From: Corallium rubrum
Lineage: Eukaryota > Cnidaria > Anthozoa > Scleralcyonacea > Coralliidae
NCBI GenBank assembly: GCA_964035015.1
Contig: OZ036016.1
Span: 4,610,714 to 4,674,713, forward strand
Length of the DNA stretch: 64,000 bases
Direction of reading: 5' to 3'
Part shown: piece after piece, positions 1-10,799 of the stretch
How positions within the stretch are numbered: position 1 is the first letter of the stretch
Layout of the letters: each line of letters begins with the position of its first letter
Translations under genes and position numbers: made by a program
The notes under the pieces: generated by a model
Told to the model about the DNA's origin: nothing
Seen by the model: only the letters and a program-made list of their open reading frames with translations
The model's database searches: none

Positions 1-258
1 ATATTACTTCTAATAAACCCAATTCTCTCCTGGCACTACCACCTTAATATATACAGAACTCGCGATCAAGCTCCCGGCAACGGCCTCCGTGGCTCAGTGG
101 TCAAAGCATTGCACTAGAATCGCAAGGTCGTGGGTCCAATTCCTGCCAGAAGGCCTGTGTAGTTGCATTTTTCGCAACTGGTCCCGGTTTGGTCTTAAAA
201 TGTATATATTCCACACTCGAATTTTCCTTCACCTAAAATCCCTAGAACATGTTATTTC
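1..258 (+). repeat. tRNA-derived SINE copy 1
   Basis: A Pol III type 2 internal promoter is visible. The A box is TGGCTCAGTGG at 90-100 and the B box is GGTCCAATTCC at 133-143, about 33 bases apart as in a tRNA gene. The anticodon-arm region does not fold as a functional tRNA, so this is a SINE head. The body continues through a segment ending in TTTTCCTTCACC that is shared with the minus-strand copy at 61040-61246. The open frame at 89-361 is a by-product of the tRNA-like head. Confidence 0.75.
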
Positions 259-445
259 CACTCGTGCGTTTCCCAGTTCTGCCTACGTGTTGCTTGCGAA
301 AAAGTTGAAACCTGGCCGAAATTACGTGCAAAATTATATCGGAACTCATTTCCTGTCTTAGGGCTTCAAAGTGAGTAAATTCGTACGCTTCAGCCGAAAG
401 CTTTATAAAATACTCTGCGGACTTCAGTTCCAGAATAAGATAATT

Positions 446-652
446 TTGTGAACAATATTATGCTGTACTCTGTTTTCAATGAGCAATATTGTACTGTGAA
501 CAATGTTGTACTGTATTCTGTGAACAATATTCTGCTGTACTCTGTATTCTACAAACAATGTAGTACTGTATTCTATGAACAATGTTGTGCTGTATTCTGT
601 ATTCTATTAACAGTGTTGTTTGTATTATACGAATATTGTACTGTAATCTAAA
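446..652 (+). repeat. Degenerate minisatellite, about 25-40 bp unit
   Basis: Five to six imperfect tandem units contain TGAACAATGTTGTACTGTAT followed by TCTG, with variable spacers. The open frame across it reflects the repeat and is not a protein. Confidence 0.7.
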
Positions 653-815
653 CACACTAGTGGGTCAGGTTAGTGTATAAGCCAGGCAGTAAACACACTA
701 GTGGATCAGGTTAGTGTATAAGCCAGGCAGTAAACACACTAGTGGATCAGGTTAGCGTAAAGTTATAACCGGTGAACATGATATAGTGGATTAGGTTACC
801 GTATAAGCTAGCTCG
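651..815 (-). repeat. 41-bp minisatellite, short array
   Basis: Three to four units carry ACACTAGTGGGTCAGG then TTAGTGTATAAGCCAGGCAG. This is the reverse complement of the larger array at 62758-63245, so one family occurs near both ends of the window in opposite orientation. Confidence 0.85.
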
Positions 816-1600
816 TAGACATAGAAAAATTCTCAACCCAACACTGTACTGTTCGCTGAAGTTTCAACTAGTAAGTCTAACGTTTTTAAAAACAGAATAC
901 TCGGTAATATAACCCGATCAGTAAGTTCGAGTTTCTTTTTAGAAGATCTAACATATCGAAAAACTACTTTAATTAATTGCAGATCATTACTATTATTCAG
1001 ATTCAGTGTTATTGAAATCATGCACTAGTTTGAAATTATACACCAATGTACAAAACAAGGAGATTGCCAAGTTTACCGTTAGAAATTACTCGGGACATTT
1101 GAGCTGACGACTTTTAATGTGGGTCATTTTTTATGCGGGTCAACAAGAGCCCGTGGTAGTTTATCAGCGGTATTATGCTAGTGACCGCTGTGCAATAAAC
1201 CTGGGTTCAGGCTCGCTTGATAAAGTTTCCGGTTCAGGGCGACTCTGCTACGGCGCCGAGGGAAACAGTGTGATTTGTGGCCCCGAGACTGCCGTTGTTT
1301 CCCGAGGGTGTTATTTCGTAGTTTTTTTACTCTGCCCGGTAATCAATAAACTTGCCTGCATTACAAAACCAAAACTCGTAAAAATACAACAAAAACAGTC
1401 AATAACTTAATTATGAACTGAACACTTTATGTACCTTTGATAGTAAAATATGTCTTTACAAAGCCTTGAAGTATGTTAGTTGACAATTTCGAATTGTATT
1501 TGCTTGTATTTTCGTTCGTTTCCTAGTGGTATTGTTTTACGGCGTTTCCGATATAATATTATAATGAGGATGACGTTGGAATATAGGCGTTATTTCTATA
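816..1600. other. No recognisable feature
   Basis: Short open frames exist at 833-1021 (-) and 1117-1410 (+), but neither has protein-like composition, splice context or homology I recognise. No repeat was recognised here. Confidence 0.4.
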
Positions 1601-2450
1601 CACAATGTTCGGTTGTGGGAGAAATATTTCTAAATATTATATTACTGAAATGGATTCTATGTAAAGTATGTAGTTGAATGTCAAAATATTTCTTTGATCT
1701 GTGCTTTTATTTATTGCTATACTGAGGGTTGTATTTCTATAATCGTAATAAATGACGTCAGAATATAGGCATTATTCGGCATACACAGTGTTCTGTTGTG
1801 GGAGAAATATTTCTAAATATTAGTTGAATGTCAAAATATTTTTTTAATCCGAGCGTTTATTTATTGTTATATCGAGGTTTGTAACTAATTCGAGAACGAT
1901 TTCGAATGTCTTCCGTGTAAACAGTCGGAACCGTACTAATTCGAGAACGATTCCGAATTTGTCTTCCGTGTAAACAGTCGGAACCGGTACCGTACTAATT
2001 CGAGAACGATTCCGAATTTGTTTTCCGTGTAAACAGACGAAACCGTACTAATTCGAGAACGGTTCCGAATTTGTCTTCCGTGTAAACAGACGAAACCGTA
2101 CTAATTCGAGAACGGTTCCGAATTTGTCTTCCGTGTAAACAGACGGAATCATACTAATTCGAGAACGGTTCCGAATTTGTCTTCCGTGTAAACAGGCGGA
2201 ACCATACTAATTCGAGAACGATTCCGAATTTGTCTTCCGTGTAAACAGGGGAAACCGTACTAATTCGTGACCGGTTCCGAATTTGTCTTCCGTGTAAGCA
2301 AGGAAAATGAGAAAGAAATATGCTGTACTTTAACGTCATCTCAATACCATTTTGAAAATACAAACTTCAATATCACAATACATAGAAATTTCAAAAAATA
2401 TTCTGGATTCGACTATCACTTTACATAGAATCGAAATATGAGTGGTATTG
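1600..2450. repeat. Fold-back element with minisatellite in its loop
   Basis: The left arm (about 1640-1760, partly repeated at 1795-1880) is inverted at 2331-2440. Paired blocks include GGATTCTATGTAAAG-like and TTGAATGTCAAAATATTT-like sequence, plus a GACGTCA/GACGTTA junction block. The same arms occur in the fold-back at 3185-3628. The loop holds the 51-bp array. Confidence 0.65.
1880..2300 (+). repeat. Minisatellite, about 51-bp unit, 8 copies
   Basis: The unit contains CTAATTCGAGAACGATTCCG followed by AATTTGTCTTCCGTG and TAAACAG. Units differ by point changes (GATT/GGTT, GACGG/GACGA). The open frame 2154-2363 (-) is a translation of this array and is rejected as a gene. Confidence 0.9.
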
Positions 2451-3060
2451 TATATTCTAGATTATATGCACTTGAAGTGCGCAGAGGAATGCGCATTGCC
2501 AGTCAACTTGCTTTTATGTAATCCAAAACCTGCATCACATAAGTAAAACAACAACAAACATAGAATCAACAAAAGGTTTTTGAATAAGGCCAGGTGAGAA
2601 CATTTTGAATAGGTAACGTGAGACAATTAGAGTGTTTCTAATCAATGAGTCAACGTTTCGACTAGTTTCTCCGACAAGATGTTGTGTTGAAACCGTATCC
2701 TAGTGTTATATCTCCCAAAACTAAAAACCATTGATTAGCAATTTTGGAGTGACGGCAATTTTTTTAGAACATTAAAGATAAATAGTAAGGTAGTAATGCC
2801 TCGACGTATATGTTAAGAATCATAAAAATGCATTTTCTATATTTTATACATTTTAAATCATTAAAAATTCATAAAGTGAGAAGGGAAAAATCAACAACTT
2901 TTTTCCAAGTTATATTTAAAGTACTGTATAATAAACGAGAAGGACTGTTTTATCAGACACGAACTGCGAGTTTATTATACGGCTTCAAAAACGAACCACT
3001 TGGTAAGTTGATTGGCGGAGTTAGTTTGAAAAATAACCTTGTCTAAGCCGAGAAAATCAA
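2451..3060. other. No recognisable feature
   Basis: AT-rich sequence without a supported gene. An open frame at 2810-3046 is Lys/Phe/Leu-rich as expected from base composition. Nothing else was seen. Confidence 0.35.
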
Positions 3061-3084
3061 AGCTAAAGTTTACGTAAATCAGGA

Positions 3085-3155
3085 GAAATCTTTATCACAT
3101 ATAAAGATACGATACGGTCATGATTTCCTTTTGTGTTTTCTCATGAATTATTAAT
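3085..3155 (+). repeat. Terminus of a dispersed MITE family
   Basis: This end carries TTTTGTGTTTTCTCATGAAT followed by TATTAATGAG. The same end recurs at about 8165-8195, 13955-13985, 15735-15760 (inverted), 16562-16590 (inverted) and 35670-35700, so it is a family boundary. Confidence 0.6.
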
Positions 3156-3184
3156 GAGTTTTTGAAGTGCTTGTAAATCCAAAT

Positions 3185-3628
3185 ATATTACTGCATATGG
3201 ATTCTATTTAATGTGTATAGTTGAATGTCAAAATATTTTTTAATTTGAAATTTTATTTGTTGTTATATTGAGGTTTGTATTTCCAAAATGGTAATTCCGT
3301 TACAACAGAAATATTTACCCAATTCACATGTTAATGAATACTTGAATAGTATATTCTATATTTTATCATTTTTTTTCTCATTAAAATCTTCAAGCGGTTT
3401 ATCATAAGAAAAGAAAAAAACACACATAAATGCCTGCATTGACGTTATCCTCATTACCATTTCGGAAATACAAACCTCAATATAACAATAAATAAAAGTT
3501 CAAATCAAAACATTTTTTGGCATTCAACTATACACATTAAATAGAATCCATATGCAGTAATGTCATATTTGTGTGCATTCAACTATACACATTAAATAGA
3601 ATCCATATGCAGTAATGTCATATTTGTG
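3185..3628. repeat. Fold-back element, about 115-bp arms
   Basis: The left arm (3185-3300) runs from TACTGCATATGGATTCTATT through TGAGGTTTGTATTTCCAAAA. It is inverted at about 3450-3562. The end of the right arm is duplicated in tandem (3576-3628). Arms are related to those at 1600-2450. Confidence 0.75.
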
Positions 3629-4152
3629 TTTATAAGCACTTTAAGTTACAACAAAATCGCAATTTTATTTCGTTACTAATTCATAAACTAAAAATCAGCG
3701 AAAATCAGCATATATTGCATTTAGTTTCATAGAATGGGGCTGTTGTGACTGATTCCGAAATTATTGTAGTTTTGGAAAACTTTTCGGAGCGCACGATTAA
3801 TTTGACTCTCCGCTGGGGTTTTTTAAAATAAAACAAGTGATATTTAAAGACGAGCAAGACGGCTCTTGTTTCCTGTTTTGGGTTTAGGTGTAAAGGTTTT
3901 CAATGACCCCAGCACGTGTGTGCACTTACATAAACCGTAGTCAGATCACATATAGGAACGAGATACAGGCTGGCACGCGAATATAGCCTGAAGTGTTTAT
4001 TTTAACTGTATACATGCCCACTGGCAATATAATTGAGCTTTAGAAAACAAGGAGAACACTTAAATAAGCGGCTTGGATTTCCATATCGAGACAAACCACC
4101 AAGTAGTGAAGATCAAAGTTTTCTTGTTTAAGAAATTTTTTGAATGTTTCAC
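3629..4152. other. No recognisable feature
   Basis: No gene, repeat or palindrome was recognised. Confidence 0.35.
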
Positions 4153-4156
4153 TTAA

Positions 4157-6238
4157 AGTGCCTATGACATGAAAAAATGGTATACGATTTTTTTGTATTA
4201 AGTGAAAGATGTACCTGTGAAAGGTAATCTCACGAAATTTGGCATCATTTTGTCGCATATTTTTCAAACTACGACTCTTCGAAGTTCACCTGAAACGACT
4301 CGAAGAGTGCGAAATTCCATCGCGCGGTCAGACCGGCTTATGACGTAGGCGTGTGGACACATCTCAAGTTGACTAAACAAAATAACAGGTATTATTAGCC
4401 GTTTTTGAGCAAATTGGGATGGCTATGATTCTGAATAAAACAACTTTATTTTAGCGTTATAGTGAAATTCTATATTACTGATGTGTTGATGATCTCTGGA
4501 TATGCATCTTTCCATTGAATCGCGAGTATAAACACTCCTAGTAAGAGTGAAGTTAGGTCAAGCAAAAACGTTTTGTTTAGTTTTTGATCAGCGTTCGAAT
4601 AAACGTCGTCGCCGTAAAAATGTTGAAGTGATCGCAGCAACGTCGTGAACAGAACCTTTATAGAGGGTAGAATGTTGGTCTAAGAATTACGTGTTTTGCG
4701 TGCAATCTTTGTGCAATTTTGTCGTCGGTCTGGTCATGGGATTTGCTAAAAGTTAGTATGTTATACTATATTACTATAACAATAATCACTTAGATATCAG
4801 TTTAGCAGTCATGTTACAGAGAACTGGTTTTCACTATAAATAAGATGACTTTAGTAATGTTAATGTTGGTCTTGAATGTATACACTATTTACTGTACAGT
4901 TGTCCGCATTCAATCCATGCATATATGTTCAACTTAATCTCTAGCGCGAGTTTCTTTACATATTATCAGTAATATTAAGTATTTGGTTATAACAAGGGTC
5001 TAGCAGGCGAATGCATGACCAACACAGTTTTGTCGCCTGCGCAAATTATGTCGTGATTGAACAAACTAGCTGAAATTGCATGAGTCGCTGAAATGTGGGA
5101 TATATAAACAGTAACTCAGAGCAAATTTGTCATAATAATAGGACCAAGAACCAGAGCGGAAATATTGATAACGCTAGACGACTCGAACTATAAATGTCGT
5201 AACTGATCGAAGTTTCGTATATCACAACAATCAGGTGGAATAGTATATTTTAGGGAACGGCCAATAAAATATATAAGATTATGTTTCGCCGCTATGATTA
5301 TGGACTATGCGATATGGATCAGCCGAAAAATGATTCGCATGCACCAGAGCAATCGCATGCACCAGAGCAATTTTGGACAGGTTTCACTGAGAAAACGAGA
5401 GCAGAAGAACGAAACGGAAATTATGTGTGATGTACAAAAATCATTTGCCTAGGCATGGTCCCGACTTTTGACTCACGTCACATCTTTGCTTGCGCATTTT
5501 AAAGACTTTGTGTTATCCGCAGTACTATTTGCTTTATAATTTTACGGGAATCTAGCTAAGACCCAACGTAATTTATCTGGACCCAGAAGCGAACACTATT
5601 GTATTGGAGTATTTCGGCAGTCGGCACACATGTGAATACTGGCTTGAGATGTGTGAATATATTGTATATTATATATAATAGAAACATATAGAATAGAAAA
5701 TATTGTTGCTTTAGTTCTATTCGTTTTGTTAATACTCGGCAATATTCAGAATAATTTACTATTAACTGTAACACTGCCAAATCTTTGGACAATATTTCCC
5801 GAAGGAATGTAACATCATCGACGAACCTCATCGACAATCGCCTCTCGACTGCATCATGATCTGATGGTTCATCACTATCAGCATCAACCAAAAACTGCTG
5901 CTTAATCATATCATTTGATTCTTCGTCTTCTATAGTAGCTGGTGAAACAAAATATTCGTTTTCTGACTCGTTTTCCAAAGCCCTATCTTGCTTATTTACT
6001 GTATCACCACAGTGACATTTACAATGAGTCCACACGCCTACGTCATCGCGGCCTAAACTCGGTCCCAGACTTTTCGTACTTTTTATTCGAAAATATGGCA
6101 AAATTGGCAACTTCAACGCGTTGTAACTCGAAAAATATTCATCAGAATTACGCCAAACTTTCTGAGACTATTATTTGGCTGAACATCTTTCAGTCTGTGT
6201 AAAAAATGCCATACTCATTTTTTCATGTCATAGGCACT
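4157..6238. mobile_element. 2.08-kb DNA transposon with TTAA target duplication
   Basis: The ends form a terminal inverted repeat starting AGTGCCTATGACATGAAAAA at 4157, with the same sequence inverted and ending at 6238. Both sides are flanked by TTAA (4153-4156 and 6239-6242). Similarity between the ends extends, more diverged, for about 200 bp inward. TTAA duplications are known for piggyBac and Kolobok transposons. Which superfamily applies cannot be told from the TIR alone. The interior holds only a partial minus-strand reading frame (5556-6116), so the copy is probably non-autonomous. Confidence 0.8.
5556..6116 (-). pseudogene. Decayed ORF inside the TTAA transposon
   Basis: The 186-codon frame reads inward from the right TIR of the element. 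The first 30 residues are basic. At about residues 29-36 there is WTHCKCHC, a Trp plus clustered Cys motif, followed by a long acidic stretch rich in Glu, Asp and Ser (about residues 45-90). The last third is hydrophobic and poor in coding character. Cys-rich modules of the P2X7-C-terminus type often sit in cnidarian transposon proteins, and this motif loosely resembles them; that link is inference. No DDE catalytic core is visible. Most likely it is the N-terminal remnant of the element's own protein rather than a host gene. Confidence 0.4.
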
Positions 6239-6242
6239 TTAA

Positions 6243-6984
6243 ATTTTCCATCCGAAACGAAAACAGTGACTGGTTTAGGATGTAGGAGAAGAATAACCAC
6301 GACAAAGAAGTCGCCATTCTACATGACACAACTTCCTCGAGAACAACTTAACGTTCTGGAAGCAACGTAAGTACTACTTCAGTCTTTTAAAGCAGTGTAA
6401 CGTTTAATGTTAACTTCAAGATTGTAAGAAAAAGAGTTTTAGTGGTGGACGGAAACGAAGCATCACAAGACGGTAGCATCACAAAATCAGTTTTCACAGG
6501 AGAAGTTCTGTAAAAACACAGAGGCAATAATGAATCAATGTTATCTCGATTATTACTTACCAGTCATATTTTATCCAAACTTCAACTCAGGAGAGAAGAC
6601 AAAAGGTCCTTTCACAGTCAGCGAAGTGATAGAAATAGCCAGTGTGAAAAAAGAGCAGAAAGCCACACGATTGCGGCATATAAAATTACAACGCCAGTAG
6701 GAGACCAAACACAAATTCATTGTCTTTCAGTCTTAAACTTCAACTTTGGCGCGAATATTTGCCCTTAGATACGAAAGTTTGATCGCCTAAATCTCGATAA
6801 ATATAGAAGGCAGGGATCTAAAAATTGGCATACAAACTTGTTGTTACTATATATTTCAACTGACAAAAAACTGTTAAGATCGAAAGAGTTGACTTCAGCC
6901 TCCAGTACCACCTTAAGTGAGTTAGATAAGGGGCTAACGCCGAACAGACTCTAAATTCGAATCAAATATTACATTTTACAAATA
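6243..6984. other. Open frames with splice-like signals, unproven
   Basis: A perfect donor GTAAGT begins at 6368 after an open frame containing MTQLPREQLNVLEA. A second open frame, 6443-6700 (+), follows an AG and contains KGPFTVSEVIEIASVKKEQK. The two do not join in phase across the 75-base interval (6368-6442) between them. In sequence this AT-rich, frames of this size occur by chance, so I do not call a gene. Confidence 0.2.
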
Positions 6985-7105
6985 TTATGTTTGAGAAGAA
7001 TGAGTTGATGAGAACTTAGGACGTCATATGTCAACAAAAGGGTCATTGTTGTTGAGTATATGACGTCATAAGCTTCCTCGACTCATTCTTCTCAAGATCG
7101 GCGGC
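6985..7105. repeat. Imperfect palindrome
   Basis: GAAGAATGAGTTGATGAG at the left is mirrored by CTCGACTCATTCTTC at the right, and both halves carry ATGACGTCAT-like blocks. It is probably a small fold-back MITE. The GC-rich stretch after it (7100-7245) contains a CCAAT box and ends in a GTAAGT donor, a weak promoter or first-exon candidate. Confidence 0.5.
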
Positions 7106-7312
7106 GCGCCAATCAGTTTTTTTTATTTTTGTTTTTTTGGGTGTCACGATTTTGCATTTTTGCACATTTTACTTCCGCTATTTTTCATACTTCCGGTGAG
7201 TTGTTAGCGTGTGACGGAGTGAGTGAGGCCGTTAGGCATGTTGTAAGTTCTTTGATTCTTTCGCTTTTGGAGTTGGACAAAAAGTTCAACAGCTTTGCCT
7301 TTTGATCAATAA

Positions 7313-7314
<2 letters not shown>

Positions 7315-7361
<47 letters not shown>
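7315..7361. repeat. (TA)n microsatellite
   Basis: Uninterrupted TA dinucleotides adjoin a TA-rich fold-back region. Confidence 0.95.
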
Positions 7362-7365
<4 letters not shown>

Positions 7366-7531
7366 CACGATTGAGTCGATTTTCTTTGATGTGCCGCGGG
7401 ATATATACAGGTTATATCCCGTGAATAAATAATTAGATAAAACTTGTGGATATAACTCGAAAAATCTTGATCGAAACTCTTCGAAATTGACGAAACCTTG
7501 TTCGAAAACCTCCTCAATCGTGATATAAGTC

Positions 7532-7635
7532 GGTTATATACCTCGAACTTGGGATATAAGTCATATATTGACCCTCGGGACCTTCGGCCCCTCGGGTCAA
7601 TATATGACTTATATCCCGCGTTCTCGGTATATAAC
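7532..7635. repeat. Palindrome, about 46-bp arms
   Basis: The left arm contains GGGATATAAGTCATATATTG followed by ACCCTCGGG. The right arm is its reverse complement, with a short loop (ACCTTCGGCCC). Similar GATATAAGTCGGTTATAT sequence lies just outside. It is flanked by (TA)n tracts at 7315-7361 and 7640-7680. Short open frames on both strands across it are artefacts of the symmetry. Confidence 0.85.
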
Positions 7636-7637
7636 CT

Positions 7638-7639
<2 letters not shown>

Positions 7640-7680
<41 letters not shown>
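7640..7680. repeat. (TA)n microsatellite
   Basis: TA dinucleotides follow directly after the palindrome. Confidence 0.95.
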
Positions 7681-7682
<2 letters not shown>

Positions 7683-7849
7683 GGAGGGCTTCATCGGATA
7701 TAAAACACGAGGCGATAGTCGAGTGTTTTAGAGCCGATAAAGCTCCTATTGCAAGGTTTTTAAACGACTTCTAAAACTCATCACTTCATACGTTCATTGG
7801 CGTAGTAATTTTGAAAATTAAGCTTATCTCAGCCGTTAAAAACCAGCGA

Positions 7850-8191
7850 GAAACTTAGAGCGAGTCTATATCACATATATAGATCCGATACGCTTTATAT
7901 CGGATTTTTCTTTGTGTTTTCCTCACGAATTACGTAATATATCATACACGAGGAGGAGTACAAAGACGTCTGTTGAAAACCGAGGCGAAGCCGAGGTTTT
8001 TGAACAAACTTCGAGGTGTTTTGATATCCTGATGAGACACTCCTCCGAGTGTATGATATAGCATCTCGAACAAATCAGTATTTTAAGAGAAAATCAAGGT
8101 AAAAGTTTGCTTAATTTATGTAATTTCTTCCTCCCATATTCAAACCACCGACACGGTACTGATTTCCTTTGTGTTTTCTCATGAATTATTA

Positions 8192-8195
<4 letters not shown>
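7850..8195 (-). mobile_element. MITE with internal GAGG palindrome, copy 1
   Basis: A palindrome at about 7937-8060 begins ATATCATACACGAGGAGG and ends CTCCTCCGAGTGTATGATAT. Its centre holds ACCGAGGCGAAGCCGAGGT. Flanks include TTTGCTTAATTTATGTAATT and the TCATGAATTATTAATG terminus. The reverse complement of the whole unit occurs at 16562-16860. Repeated GAGGCGAAGCCGAG motifs are reminiscent of ISL2EU-type elements; that assignment is inference. Confidence 0.7.

Positions 8196-8284
<89 letters not shown>
8196..8284. repeat. (TA)n microsatellite
   Basis: About 44 uninterrupted TA dinucleotides start directly at the MITE terminus. Confidence 0.97.
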
Positions 8285-8286
<2 letters not shown>

Positions 8287-8347
8287 ACAAATAAAACATA
8301 AAGTTCCGTGCAAATGTACTCTTATAGGTTTGTTTGACGTCATTTGA

Positions 8348-8412
8348 ACACGAAAGAAGTTGAGTAGAGACACGAGGCGATAGCCGAGTGCCTTTACACT
8401 TCTTTCGTGTTT
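8348..8412. repeat. Short fold-back with GAGGCGATAGCCGAG centre
   Basis: AACACGAAAGAAGT at the left pairs with ACTTCTTTCGTGTT at the right. The centre is CACGAGGCGATAGCCGAGTG. The same centre motif occurs at about 7708-7727. Confidence 0.65.
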
Positions 8413-8490
8413 AATTGTTTTATAAAATATGAAGAAAAACAAACAAACTAAAAGTGAGATAGTTTTGCAATGCACGGGGTCCAGAAACAA

Positions 8491-8659
8491 CAATTGAAAT
8501 ATAGTAAGGTTAGATATACTGCCGAAACAGAGAACGCAGGAGTCCGCTAACCGGTTTCGAGCGAAGACCCTTCGTCAGAGAGAAGGGCCTTCGCTCAAAA
8601 CGTTAGACTCCTACGTTCTCTGTTTCGGCAGTATATCTAACCTTACTCTATTTCGATTG
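8491..8659. repeat. Fold-back family A, copy 1
   Basis: The left arm begins GAAATATAGTAAGGTTAGAT and continues to the GCCGAAACAGAGAACG block. The right arm is its reverse complement. The centre carries the CTGACGA...GCTCGAAAC motif on the minus strand (TCGTCAG at 8572-8578), here with a damaged 3' part. Other copies: 16978-17790 (interrupted), 28696-28852, 33315-33370 (one arm), 35939-36090 and 57382-57582. Confidence 0.85.
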
Positions 8660-9455
8660 AAATAAGATACGTTGGCGGCTGGCGCGATACTCAATCAAAT
8701 CTGATCTATTTTCTTGTTGTTTTCTACTTTTGTAACTTATACGCCAAGTTTTGCAAGATTTGTTGCACAAATATAGCAACATTAAACTTTATTATGAAAA
8801 CGTTAGAAACCCAAAGATATCCTGTCACTCTCATGTTCACCAATTCGACACCTTCCATGACTCCGATTTCACCTTTACAAGTACAACAACAGCTCAGCAA
8901 GACTGCACTTTACACGAGCAAAAAAAATATATAAAAAAAAACCCGACTATAAACTGTTTAATGACTACTAAAAGTATTTTATACAAATATCAGCAGGGGT
9001 ATAGCCCAAAGAAAAGCACTAAGGTTTCGGAAAGCGGGTGATCTTGTAAAAGTAGAAGAAACGGTAAACATGCTTGTTGTTGGGTTTCACGGCGAATGGT
9101 TAAAAACAGAGCTCGAAGACAACGTCAGTGTTTTGTCTAGTCGAGAAAACATATCTTAGGAAAAACGAGTCAAGCTGTAGTTTTGGCAAAACATGAGCGT
9201 CCTCACAAGACTGAAGAATGAAGAGAAACGCTGATGGATTTTGGTTAGTAAAACTCGTGTTAGTTCAACTAAAGTTAAGCTTTTTAACCCTTAGAAAGAT
9301 CACAGCAAGCAATTGCCTGTGGCGGTTTGGCTTTTGAAAAAGGGCGACAGATATTGAGTAGTATAGAGACGGACTTCCAGAGCCAGAACGTTTTTATGCT
9401 GTGCGTATTTGAGAGTAGCGTTATGAAAACAGGATGGACAAAAAATAGGTACGCG
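8660..9455. other. No recognisable feature
   Basis: Unique AT-rich sequence. The frame 8751-9041 is not protein-like. No repeat was seen. Confidence 0.3.
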
Positions 9456-9462
9456 CTTGCGT

Positions 9463-9905
9463 ACATGCGGATACTGGTATTTGGCTAACATGACTGAGCG
9501 TACATTTCTCTACAGTGCTTCAATTCTTTTTAACTCATTAGACAATGAATATAAGCAACTCGCCATGTCATCAGCAAGTACTGCTGATGCTCCTACAATA
9601 TTAAGAATAACTACCACTAAAAACAAACTCCGTTATTACTTTCTTGATAAACTTACTTGTATTGACCATCTAGAAGATTTGGTTTGCTTAAACTGTAAAT
9701 TTCTATTGAATTGTAAATGTATTTCTACTTGACTATTGTCTATACTTATATAGTGAGTGTAATATAGTGTATTCTGTTTAGTATATATCATTTTGTAATT
9801 ATTGTTATCTTTTGAGGGCCGTATGTTAGATAACCTTTTTGGTCAGTAATACGTCTTTTTCCTCGTAAAATAAAGTTTTATTCTATTTTATTCTATTCTA
9901 TTCTA
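9463..9905 (+). mobile_element. 5'-truncated non-LTR retrotransposon (LINE) 3' end
   Basis: The frame to 9732 contains RTFLYSASILFNSLDNEYKQ, the C-terminal pattern of LINE reverse transcriptases (R-[TS]-F followed by [LI]-[FW]-N-S-L), then a stop and an AT-rich 3' UTR of about 170 bp. It ends in AATAAAGTTT followed by a (TTCTA)n-type tail. The same 3' end occurs inverted at 14041-14530, and that copy shows more of the upstream C-terminal motif. Only the last part of ORF2 remains here, so it is dead. Confidence 0.8.
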
Positions 9906-9962
9906 TACTGAACAATGTAAATTATATATTGCAAACGCATTAATGTACTGAAGATACTACTT

Positions 9963-10076
9963 AACAATTAGTCACCGAAATCGAGGTGACTATCGGTGAA
10001 TATTTACCGAGCCGCGAAGCGGCGAGGTAAATACACCGATAGTCACCGAGACTGAGGTGACTAATTGTTTTAGTAT
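9963..10076. repeat. Palindromic CACCGA element end
   Basis: CAATTAGTCACCGAAATCGA at the left is mirrored by AGACTGAGGTGACTAATTG at the right. The centre is CGAGCCGCGAAGCGGCGAGG. A related block (TCACCGCGCTAGGCGGTGAC, then CACCTCAGATTCACCGC) lies at about 10712-10755, so 9963-10800 may be one element carrying the small frame 10057-10245. Such CACCG-rich ends resemble ISL2EU elements (inference). Confidence 0.6.
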
Positions 10077-10799
10077 AATTTCAGAGGTTGATAAAAAACC
10101 AATAACGTTGAAACAAAAACTTTTAAACAACTGCTTTCATTTTAACAGTGGTGATTCTGTTTATTCACAAACGATGTTAGCAAGCCACAGTCTGTCAGTA
10201 AATAATTTCAAAAAAAGAGTAAATAACATCCTACTTTGGAATTGAACTTGTACATACATTCAAGTATATGCTAAAAAGACTTTTATTCTGGTGTTTTGGA
10301 TCCTGTGTTACGGCTTTTTTGCACTTAATTCATGTTCTTCACTCATGACGAGTTTTTCGAAAACATCGCTACGACCAAAACCTAGCCAAAACATACAAAA
10401 AAATACGAAGAAATATAGAAAATATACTTCCTTACCTTTATAAAGTTTTGTTTTTACGATATTTGATATGTACAACATCTCAGTGATAAGTGTTTTCAGT
10501 ATTATGCTCTTTTGTTTGTCTCAAAAACTACAGACCCCATTTTGAAAAAAAAAATCAACACTTCAATGAATCGAGAAATTCTAAAATGTCATACTTCAAA
10601 ATGACAACTCCGAGGGGGAGACTCAAACGAGTAAAGTCAGTGCAGTGTTGAATAAGTACCAGTCTTTTTTCCAAAACTACTTTTGAAGAACAATTTCTTG
10701 TGATGTAATAATCACCGCGCTAGGCGGTGACTATCACCTCAGATTCACCGCTGAGCGGACCAATCAGAAGGCTGGAAAGCCTCTTTTCCACTATGAAAT

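Noticed and set aside
6243-6700. Two open stretches separated by a 75-bp intron-like interval with GTAAGT and TTTTAG
   Set aside because: The reading frames do not join in phase and neither has recognised homology.
7100-7245. GC-rich stretch with CCAAT and GTAAGT, possible first exon
   Set aside because: Contains at most one or two codons before the donor and no downstream exon was found; kept only as a note.
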